Source: JAKFWF01 sp031367505 (lineage in GTDB: Bacteria; Pseudomonadota; Alphaproteobacteria; Rhizobiales; Hyphomicrobiaceae). From it: a stretch of 5,828 nt of DNA. Positions within the stretch are counted from its first letter, which is position 1; every line of letters begins with the position of its first letter. A model generated the notes under the pieces. The model was not told the origin of the DNA. It ran no database searches and saw nothing but the letters and a program-made list of their open reading frames with translations. Below are positions 1 to 5,080 of this stretch, piece by piece. The position numbers were made by a program, and so were the translations under genes. The stretch is taken from assembly GCA_031367505.1 (NCBI GenBank), contig JANLPY010000323.1, positions 1 through 5,828 of the forward strand. Reading direction: 5' to 3'.

Positions 1-489
1 GATCACGATCTCGATGACGCCGCGTGCCCTGTCCTGGACCGGTGGCGATGCCGGCGGCGCAGCCCCGGGCGCGACCAGAACGACCGGCGCAAAGTGCGTT
101 GCCGGTGCGTTGGGCGGACGCTCGTTTCCGGGCGGCTTCGCCCTGCCCCGCTTGTGTCGTCGGGCCGGCGCGCGAGCCGGTGTCGCGAGATCGGCAGGCC
201 GCGTGTTTGCCGCCTCGATGGCGTTCTCGCCGATCAACGCGCGGGCTTCCCGTCGCCAGCCGAACAGCTGCTGCGGGCTCAAACCATTCCGCCGCGCCAC
301 TTCCGACACGTTGGCGCCGGGCTCCAGGCTTTCGAGCAGGATGCGGGCCTTGTCGCCCGTCGACCACTGCCGGCGCCGGCCGGTTCCGGTGATTAGCTCG
401 ATGCGCCGCACATCGACGACGCCGTCATCGGCTCCGTCAGGCCTGCTTTCAAGCTTTCGCTCAAGCGTATGGTCAAATCGATTGCTCAT
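1..489 (-). CDS. tnpA: IS66 family accessory protein TnpA (3' end outside window)
   Basis: Starting from ATG at 489 on the minus strand, 163 codons stay open to base 1, so the stop codon is outside the window. TnpA is the small helix-turn-helix protein of IS66 elements (Tnp_1/transposase-8-like), needed with TnpB and TnpC for transposition. The typical core is visible at residues ~30-83: an IELITGTGRRRQW stretch, then KARILLESLEPGANVSEVA and NGLSPQQLFGWRREAR, forming the helix-turn-helix. A proline/alanine/arginine-rich linker follows (~residues 98-155), and the visible end (VIEIVI) resembles the start of the conserved C-terminal strand. No strong Shine-Dalgarno precedes the ATG, which is common in these genes. 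The position just inside the inverted repeat supports the call. Base composition is clearly richer in G+C than the oxidase gene to the right. Confidence 0.88.
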   Translation of the reverse strand, partial: MSNRFDHTLERKLESRPDGADDGVVDVRRIELITGTGRRRQWSTGDKARILLESLEPGANVSEVARRNGLSPQQLFGWRREARALIGENAIEAANTRPADLATPARAPARRHKRGRAKPPGNERPPNAPATHFAPVVLVAPGAAPPASPPVQDRARGVIEIVI

Positions 490-529
490 GGGATGGCATT
501 AAGCCACCGCCCGGGCTCAGCCGGAATGT

Positions 530-549
530 GGGGGCGGGACACCGCTTAC
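530..549 (-). repeat. IS66 terminal inverted repeat
   Basis: On the minus strand the element starts with GTAAGCGGTGTCCCGCCCCC. IS66-family ends typically begin GTAAGCG. It lies 40 bases upstream of the tnpA start, the usual layout at the tnpA-proximal end. The partner repeat is outside the window, so the exact repeat length cannot be measured. Confidence 0.78.
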
Positions 550-915
550 TTTGCGTCGCAGCCTTCGCCTCGCTCTGTCGTGCTGCAACCGCCGTGGTTG
601 CCAATCGATGGAAGCCCGGCTCATCCCGCGGTCTGGGGCTCGCTCGCCGCCTGCGGCCTCTATCTCGCTGCTGCAGAATGTGGCGCGATGGTTGGTTTGG
701 CTCGTCCGTTGCGTTGTGCAAGGTCAGACCCGACGGTCGCCTGCGGCCTAGCGGGGCAAGGGAACCAATGGAGCCGAGTTCGTCGGGATGGACCTGGGTC
801 GCGGCAATGCTGTGACAGCCGATGCCACAATTGACGCGAACTCGTTGGTATCACCGCGCGTTCGGGGGAGGGGCCGTACCTGGCGATGGTGACGCGATTG
901 TCGCTTCCGACGTGA
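550..915. other. No supportable gene; intergenic or decayed DNA
   Basis: This stretch lies between the IS66 end and the stop codon of the small secreted protein. Several open frames cross it on both strands, but none has a convincing ribosome binding site, a recognisable motif or plausible protein composition, and some run across the IS boundary. The DNA just after the stop codon contains only a weak GTCG-GAAG-CGAC hairpin without a T-run, so no intrinsic terminator is called. It may be decayed coding DNA into which the IS66 element inserted, but I cannot identify a parent gene. Confidence 0.5.
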
Positions 916-1233
916 TCAAGATTTGCAAAGCCCGCTCTTGAGTTCCCAGGCCCCATTCCCGCGGGAAACCGTCACCGCATCGAAGAAGAGACGCTGGCTG
1001 GCATCATTGCGGCTAACAAACTTAATCCAGCACAAAAATGTCTTCGATGGTTCTGCTATGCAATCCGCGGCAAGCACCCGTAAGTCATTGTCGTGGCGTT
1101 TGTCGCCGGCTGCCGCCTGGCGTTCGTATGCCGTCTGCAATGCGACCACATCAGGTACAGGGTCGGCCCGCAGCAGCCCGACGAGTCCTAAGCCGCAAAC
1201 TGGCGCAGCCAGTGTCACCCATTTCCAATGCAT
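916..1233 (-). CDS. Small exported protein of unknown function, partner of the multicopper oxidase
   Basis: A protein of 105 aa when started at ATG 1233. This start is preferred because GAGAGA (1242-1247) lies 8 bases upstream; the ATG at 1251, giving 111 aa, has no good ribosome binding site. The N-terminus MHWKWVTLAAPVCGLGLVGLL is a positively charged start plus a hydrophobic stretch, so it is a signal peptide or a membrane anchor. A cut after LLRA is possible but not ideal. The rest (~80 residues) is mixed and charged, with cysteines at 58, 68 and 103 and a C-terminal segment RLFFDAVTVSRGNGAWELKS that looks like beta strands. The ORF lies 61 bp downstream of the oxidase stop on the same strand, so co-transcription is likely. 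I do not recognise the family. A periplasmic accessory role for the oxidase is inference from position only. Confidence 0.7.
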   Translation of the reverse strand: MHWKWVTLAAPVCGLGLVGLLRADPVPDVVALQTAYERQAAAGDKRHDNDLRVLAADCIAEPSKTFLCWIKFVSRNDASQRLFFDAVTVSRGNGAWELKSGLCKS

Positions 1234-1294
1234 CGCAGCGGTCTCTCGCATTCCGGAATTGGCACTTGGCCAAGCTGTCGTCGACAGGCGTTCG

Positions 1295-3388
1295 TCAGGG
1301 ACGACCGATCACTGAAATCTTTGCCATCATTCCCCCATCCTCGTGCTCGAGTATGTGGCAGTGGTAAACGAAATCGCCGATCTGGGAAAATGCGATTTCA
1401 ACGACGACTGGCCTTGCCAAACATGTCGGGTTCGGGCCACGCCAAGCTGCGACTGAGCCATCGCAGGTCGGATCTGCCGGAAGCGGGATGTTGTCGTGCA
1501 ATACCGCCGCGCTTGGAAATGGCAGCAAGGCGCCGGCGGTCTTGGTCCGAATGTTGACTGTGCGACGCGCTTGCTGGGCTGACTGCCCTTCCAGCACCCT
1601 GAATTTGGTCTGGTGAATATGGAAGTTGTGGTCCTCACTCGAGACGTTGACCAATTCCCATACTTCCTTGACGGCTTTGTTTCCAAGCGCCAATGGAAGG
1701 CAAACAATTGTATTGTCTGGAACGAAAGATGTGATGTCGACAAACGTGCCGGGGACGGCAGTGCCGTACTGGTCGACTTCCTCATAGCCCAGTCCGAAGC
1801 CATCGGCAGTACCTGCCGGCACTCCGTAGTAGATGCGTCTGCGATGACCGGGGGCGAGCGGTGACTTGCAGTTTTGCGGCGGTGTTGCGGCTGGACTGCT
1901 GGAATTAGTCGCAATACCTGCACTGTGGACGGTGGCAGCCTGACCGCGCAGGCCCGCAACTTCGCCAACCAAACCTGGTACTGACGCTGGCTTGAACGTT
2001 ACCTCGGCCAGATCAATCGCCGGCCAATTATCACCTCCCGTTTCGTAGCCGACTGTAAGCAAAACAAACTTGGTGTTCGGCGGCGCGATCGTGGCGCGTC
2101 CGTTGGCGTTGCGATAGACCACGCGGATTTCGACGCGTGATGATGGCATCATCCTGACGCTGGTCGCGCAAAGGCTCGGTGCGGTCGATGTTACGGCGCC
2201 GGTTGCTCCAGGACAGACCACCGACCGGATTTTCGAGGCCGATGCTATACCGGTCTGATCAGTTGTTGCCCCGACTGGCGTTGTGACGCTGACGCCATCA
2301 ACCGAAACAACCTGGAACACGACGTCTCTCTGCGATGCCGGATCCCAGAGATGCAAGTCATACGATGCGCTGCCCGAAGCATTCGTGATCCGCCAGATTT
2401 CCCCTTGCGGAGATGCGACGGGGATCGTCGGATAGACTTGACCGTTGATCGAAAAAATCCATCGACCGCCAAAATGATTGGCGCCGCCATCCGGCACGAT
2501 CTGCCCGGCGCACTTGCCTTGGCGCGACGCTTCGCCTGACGCAGCAAACTCTGGACAGAATTGCGGGTCTTGTTGGGTCGACAGAGTGCCGTTCGCCTCA
2601 ATCTGGGTATCCTTCAGGACGAGATGGCGGACATTGCTCTCAGCCCACGGCTTGGCACAGGTGCTGTCCTCACAGGCATAATCGCCAACATTGCCGATCG
2701 TTATAATTCCGGCCAATCCTGCTGATACTTGATTCAACGCGATGCCGTGGACATGGGGGTGGAACCAAAACAGCCCTGATGGATGATTGATCGGAATATC
2801 GATCTCATATTCAATTGGTTGGGACGTCATTGATCCGTGAGAGTGTGTGCCCCGCAAATACGGTTGTGGCACCCCGTTCTTCGGGTTGAACCCAAGTACG
2901 AACACGTTGTCACCCCAGGTCGGACGCGCGACCGTTGGATAGCGTGGTTCTACAATGAGCCCATGAGTATGCAAATTCGTCGGATTGAATGCAAGGTCGG
3001 GGCTCACATCGAGCGCGTGCTTGGCTTCTGGGATCGGCGGCAATTGGTTGACGAGACGCATTCGCAGTTTGTCGCCTGCCTTCAATGATAACCGCGAGCC
3101 GCCATAGGCAGTGGACGTTCCATTACCGGCAGGACAGGCGTTGGCGGTAGCGCCTGGATTGCGACAGATCTCGTAGACCCAGCCGACCGGTTTGGTCAGT
3201 TGCAAGATTGGGTCAGTGTTCGCACGTGCCACGACGAGAAGATCGAGCACACCCTGCTCGCTGGCAAACACGGGCGGTTCTTTCAAAACGTTCGTATCAC
3301 CGACTATGGCCGACACGACGACCGGTCGCGCCAAAATGAACAGAACACATGCAAGAACCGCACATGACAATTTGGTGAAGCCGCGCAT
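1295..3388 (-). CDS. Secreted multicopper oxidase (four-copper, bilirubin oxidase/CotA/laccase-like)
   Basis: Multicopper oxidases take electrons from a substrate at a type 1 copper and reduce oxygen to water at a trinuclear centre. The start at 3388 gives 697 aa and is preferred because GGAG (3399-3402) lies 10 bases upstream and the protein then begins with a Sec-type signal peptide, MRGFTKLSCAVLACVLFILA, with a likely cut after VVVSA (~residue 27). The frame is open further up to 3526, but that extension is not protein-like. All four copper motifs are present: HTHG (His140, 142), WFHPHVHG (His210, 212), DHNFHIH (His587, 590, 592) and HCHILEHEDGGMM (His676, Cys677, His678, His682, axial Met687). 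Met at Cys+10 suggests a moderate-potential type 1 site, as in CotA and CueO, rather than a Leu/Phe high-potential fungal laccase. The protein is longer than CueO or CotA (~500 aa), with extra sequence between the second and third motifs. There is no methionine-rich copper-binding segment. Substrate is unknown; copper, manganese, bilirubin-like or phenolic compounds are all possible. Confidence 0.93.
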   Translation of the reverse strand: MRGFTKLSCAVLACVLFILARPVVVSAIVGDTNVLKEPPVFASEQGVLDLLVVARANTDPILQLTKPVGWVYEICRNPGATANACPAGNGTSTAYGGSRLSLKAGDKLRMRLVNQLPPIPEAKHALDVSPDLAFNPTNLHTHGLIVEPRYPTVARPTWGDNVFVLGFNPKNGVPQPYLRGTHSHGSMTSQPIEYEIDIPINHPSGLFWFHPHVHGIALNQVSAGLAGIITIGNVGDYACEDSTCAKPWAESNVRHLVLKDTQIEANGTLSTQQDPQFCPEFAASGEASRQGKCAGQIVPDGGANHFGGRWIFSINGQVYPTIPVASPQGEIWRITNASGSASYDLHLWDPASQRDVVFQVVSVDGVSVTTPVGATTDQTGIASASKIRSVVCPGATGAVTSTAPSLCATSVRMMPSSRVEIRVVYRNANGRATIAPPNTKFVLLTVGYETGGDNWPAIDLAEVTFKPASVPGLVGEVAGLRGQAATVHSAGIATNSSSPAATPPQNCKSPLAPGHRRRIYYGVPAGTADGFGLGYEEVDQYGTAVPGTFVDITSFVPDNTIVCLPLALGNKAVKEVWELVNVSSEDHNFHIHQTKFRVLEGQSAQQARRTVNIRTKTAGALLPFPSAAVLHDNIPLPADPTCDGSVAAWRGPNPTCLARPVVVEIAFSQIGDFVYHCHILEHEDGGMMAKISVIGRP

Positions 3389-3398
3389 CGAGTCAGAT

Positions 3399-3402
3399 CT
3401 CC
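3399..3402 (-). promoter_or_regulatory. Ribosome binding site deciding the oxidase start
   Basis: GGAG on the minus strand lies 10 bases before ATG 3388. It supports the start directly before the signal peptide over the upstream ATG at 3526, which would bury the signal peptide behind 46 extra residues. Confidence 0.6.
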
Positions 3403-3505
3403 AATATGAGCACGCAATCAGGGCGCGAACGAAGGTTGGCCGGAGGTGCTGGTTCTTCTGTGCCGAGGTCGAAGTAACGCCCAGCTGTCGGCGTGCAATC
3501 ATGCT

Positions 3506-3533
3506 GTTATTGACCTGAGTCCGCAATCTCCAA
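3506..3533 (-). promoter_or_regulatory. Weak candidate promoter for the oxidase operon
   Basis: On the minus strand TTGGAG (3528-3533) and AATAAC (3506-3511) are separated by 16 bases, about 118 bases upstream of the oxidase start. Both boxes match the sigma-70 consensus only partly, and such matches occur by chance. No copper-responsive operator such as a CueR-type palindrome was recognised in 3389-3620. Confidence 0.18.
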
Positions 3534-3621
3534 CGGTCTGGGTGGTTAAGTGATTGAAGTTAGGGTTGAGACTCGACCATGGTCCAGGCTGCGAGGGTCT
3601 GTGCATTGACCATCGCATACG

Positions 3622-3831
3622 TCACAGCGATGTCCGTTGCTTGTTGGTGTCGAGGTAGTAGAAGGGCGAGGAGGCCTCGCGATGCCCGATGATAATCGCG
3701 CCGGTGCCCTGTATCTTCTTGAGGGTGCCGGTTGGTTCCTGCGCCTCGGCGGCGTTCGCAACAGATATCAGTGCATCCAAAGTCGCCGCGCCAAGATTAA
3801 GGTAACCTGGGTTTTTTGCGTACTTGGCCAT
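3622..3831 (-). pseudogene. 5' fragment of a glutamate/aspartate ABC-transporter substrate-binding protein (GltI-like)
   Basis: The 69 codons begin at ATG 3831 with a signal-peptide-like N-terminus: MAKYAKNPGYLNLG, a hydrophobic stretch, then VANAAEA. Next comes the start of the mature domain, GTLKKIQGTGAIIIGHREAS followed by SPFYYLDTNKQ. This closely follows the opening of family-3 amino-acid-binding proteins of the GltI/aspartate-glutamate type, where the GTLKKI..G.I..GHRE..PFSY.D pattern is characteristic. Full-length members have about 300 residues, so roughly three quarters is missing. Similarity ends near 3637 and the frame stops four codons later (RTSL). No other frame continues the family. 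An aspartate in the hydrophobic core of the signal (ATLDALIS) suggests decay or recent loss of constraint. The start and ribosome binding site remain perfect, so a short exported peptide could still be made. Confidence 0.8.
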
Positions 3832-3838
3832 CCTTGCT

Positions 3839-3845
3839 TCCTCCC
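3839..3845 (-). promoter_or_regulatory. Strong Shine-Dalgarno of the GltI-like fragment
   Basis: GGGAGGA on the minus strand is followed by 7 bases and ATG 3831. It is the best ribosome binding site in the window and fixes the start at 3831 instead of the upstream in-frame ATG at 3921. Confidence 0.7.
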
Positions 3846-3921
3846 TAGCTTCGCAATTTTCATGTTCAGCTGGGGAGCAAGCGATGACATTGCGACTAAT
3901 CAACCCGACAAGGGCCGCCAA

Positions 3922-4163
3922 ACCATAGCAATCATGTTAGCTGAATAGCAGTATGCGGTGTCGGCGTTCGTGGCCCACCGTTCTCGATCCACGTCCGCTT
4001 CTGATCGCCAGAATGTCGGCCAAGACCGGCAGAACATGGCCCGACCCGGACCAGCCGCCCGAGCACGAAAATCGGGTCAGCTATCTGATCGAACCGGAAA
4101 GAAGTTGCCACAGACAACGTGGACCGTCGAGACCTTGCCGATTTGCGGCCTGGCGGCTGTCAC
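3922..4163. other. No recognisable gene
   Basis: About 240 bases separate the GltI-like fragment from the integrase remnant. Short frames cross it on both strands; one plus-strand frame (3953-4258) runs on into the antisense of the integrase remnant and is judged spurious. No tRNA, terminator or repeat was recognised. The DNA could be a chopped remnant of a mobile element, but its parent is not evident. Confidence 0.4.
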
Positions 4164-4358
4164 CTACCCAACGATACGCCGCAACTCGGCTTCCCACCGC
4201 TCCAGCGCCACGCGCTTCTCGGCCCAGAATTCGTGCTGGTTGTAGACGCCTTCGGTGACGCTGCGGGCGCCTTCGAAGTGATTGAGCAGCTGGGCTCGAA
4301 TGTCCTTCGATAAGCCCAGGCGGGCGAGATTGGTGCCGACCGTGCGGCGCAGTCATGA
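4164..4358 (-). pseudogene. Tyrosine integrase remnant, C-terminal catalytic end
   Basis: On the minus strand, in the frame ending with TAG at 4164-4166, about 62 codons read LRRTVGTNLARLGLSKDIRA, then QLLNHFEGARSVTEGVYNQH, then EFWAEKRVALERWEAELRRI. This is the end of a phage/ICE-type tyrosine recombinase: the RR of the HDLRR motif, the NH of the LLNH motif, and the nucleophile tyrosine in VYNQ with the usual EKR.ALERW tail. The expected CATGACCTGCGC for HDLRR reads CATGACTGCGC here, so one C is missing at about 4352 and a TGA appears in frame. Nothing integrase-like was recognised upstream of the HD codons. It is a dead fragment, related to but distinct from the integrase at 5076-5828. Confidence 0.85.
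4292..4328 (-). repeat. Left copy of a 37-bp imperfect direct repeat flanking the flavin reductase
   Basis: By eye this matches 5038-5074 at 32 of 37 bases in the same orientation. It encodes the integrase segment LARLGLSKDIRA. The repeat therefore comes from paralogous integrase code rather than being a stand-alone attachment site. The two copies are 746 bp apart. Confidence 0.75.
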
Positions 4359-4399
4359 TGGCGTTGCGTGCGGGTCGATGCCCCGATGATCATGCAGCC

Positions 4400-4957
4400 T
4401 CAAAGGTTCTCCGGCCTGAGCGCCTTCCTGAGGCTCACCTCGCGGCCCGCCACCATGAACTCGCCATCACCGCGGTAGTGGATCGTGCGGGGAACCTTCG
4501 GCGAGGTCGCCACATGGGCGGCGACCACCTCCAGAACGAAGAAGTTGTATTTCTTCAACCAGGCGGTGTCGGCAACCTTGCATTCGAAGCTGGCGTAGCA
4601 CTCCTTGATCAAAGGCGCCTCGACATGGACGCCCTTCACCGGGGTCAGCTTGAACCGGTCGAACTTGTCGATGGACGCACCGGAGCAATTGCGGATGCCG
4701 ACGACTTGCTCCCCGAGGTCAAAGGTCGGAATGTTAATGACGCATTCCTTGCTGGCCTTGATCATGCCGAAGCTGTGATTGCCGCTGGTGATCATGCAGC
4801 CGATGAGGGATGGCACGAACTCCATGACTGTGTGACAGCCCATGGTCATGATGTTCGTCTTGCCTCTCCATGCTGAGCTCACCAGCACGATGGGACCCGG
4901 CTCCAGAAACCGCCGTACCTGCGATACGGGGAAGTCTTTCTTCGTGAAGGTTCCCAT
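4400..4957 (-). CDS. Flavin reductase family protein (FMN-binding split barrel)
   Basis: A 185-aa protein of the flavin-reductase-like/flavoredoxin type. Members bind FMN in a split beta-barrel and act as NAD(P)H:flavin reductases, often feeding reduced flavin to a monooxygenase, or as FMN redox carriers. Family features run nearly the whole length: FLEPGPIVLVSSAWRGKTNI with TMGCHTVMEFVPSLIGCMI (residues ~16-57), SGNHSF and ASKECVINIP (~58-77), VVGIRNCSG (~87-95), ECYASFECKVAD (~121-132) and the end segment HYRGDGEFMVAG. The length is normal for the family and no frame break was found. The start at 4957 is chosen because similarity begins there (MGTFTKKDFPVSQV). The frame is open to 5173, but the added part is a readthrough of integrase debris. 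The ribosome binding site is weak. No partner oxygenase is nearby, so the substrate or partner is unknown. It is bracketed by integrase fragments, suggesting it was carried in or trapped by mobile DNA. Confidence 0.85.
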   Translation of the reverse strand: MGTFTKKDFPVSQVRRFLEPGPIVLVSSAWRGKTNIMTMGCHTVMEFVPSLIGCMITSGNHSFGMIKASKECVINIPTFDLGEQVVGIRNCSGASIDKFDRFKLTPVKGVHVEAPLIKECYASFECKVADTAWLKKYNFFVLEVVAAHVATSPKVPRTIHYRGDGEFMVAGREVSLRKALRPENL

Positions 4958-5011
4958 TGCACAGTCCGGTTCTGCAGCCCACCGACGGCAACATGACATG
5001 CGAGGCCAGCG

Positions 5012-5080
5012 AACGACACTGGGGGTGAGGGGCACGCGGGCTCGGATGTCCTTCGACGCGCCGAGGCGGGCGAGGTCATG
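5012..5080 (-). pseudogene. Short integrase remnant (Box II region)
   Basis: On the minus strand 23 codons read HDLARLGASKDIRARVPLTP followed by SVV. They match the integrase piece HDLRRTVGTNLARLGLSKDI at 4358, except that eight codons (RRTVGTNL or an equivalent register) are missing between HDL and ARLG without breaking the frame. The end (VPLTPSV against LLNHFEGARSV) is only weakly similar. The piece overlaps the stop codon of the integrase at 5076 and lies 54 bases upstream of the flavin reductase start. It is too short to function and is evidence of a third, broken integrase copy. Confidence 0.6.
5038..5074 (-). repeat. Right copy of the 37-bp imperfect direct repeat
   Basis: Same orientation as 4292-4328, with five mismatches by eye. 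It encodes LARLGASKDIRA and lies immediately downstream of the stop of the integrase at 5076-5828. Confidence 0.75.

Larger units (their letters stand above)
1..549 (-). mobile_element. IS66-family insertion sequence, partial (tnpA end)
   Basis: One end of an IS66-type element. Read on the minus strand, it begins at 549 with GTAAGCGGTGTCCCGCC, which matches the GTAAGCG-type terminal inverted repeats of IS66 elements. A tnpA gene follows 60 bases later and reads inward to the window edge. IS66 elements normally carry tnpA, tnpB and the large DDE transposase tnpC in that order; tnpB and tnpC would lie to the left of base 1. The element appears to have inserted at 549/550. IS66 elements usually make an 8-bp target duplication, which would make 550-557 one copy, but the other end is not visible. 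Confidence 0.85.

Noticed and set aside
14..502. Long plus-strand open frames over the left end
   Set aside because: They are antisense shadows of the IS66 tnpA frame, which shows a clear helix-turn-helix family signature on the minus strand.
1267..1288. Small hairpin CTGTC-GTC-GACAG between the oxidase and the small protein
   Set aside because: A 5-bp stem with no T-run is too weak to call a terminator and is common by chance.
923..1367. Overlapping plus-strand frames
   Set aside because: They are antisense to the small exported protein and the oxidase 3' end, and lack plausible starts or motifs.
3389..3526. N-terminal extension of the oxidase to 743 aa, with a twin-arginine-like MIARRQL
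   Set aside because: The added 46 residues are not signal-like as a whole. The ATG at 3388 has a ribosome binding site and is followed at once by a good Sec signal peptide.
3953..4258. 101-aa plus-strand frame with a proline/arginine-rich product
   Set aside because: Its right third is antisense to a clear integrase remnant, there is no good ribosome binding site, and I recognise no family.
4355..4876. 173-aa plus-strand open frame
   Set aside because: It lies antisense to the flavin reductase and has no family features; it is a by-product of G+C-rich codon use.
4292..5074. The 37-bp repeats as attL/attR sites of an excisable element
   Set aside because: The repeats lie within integrase coding sequence and differ at five positions, so paralogous code explains them better than att cores.
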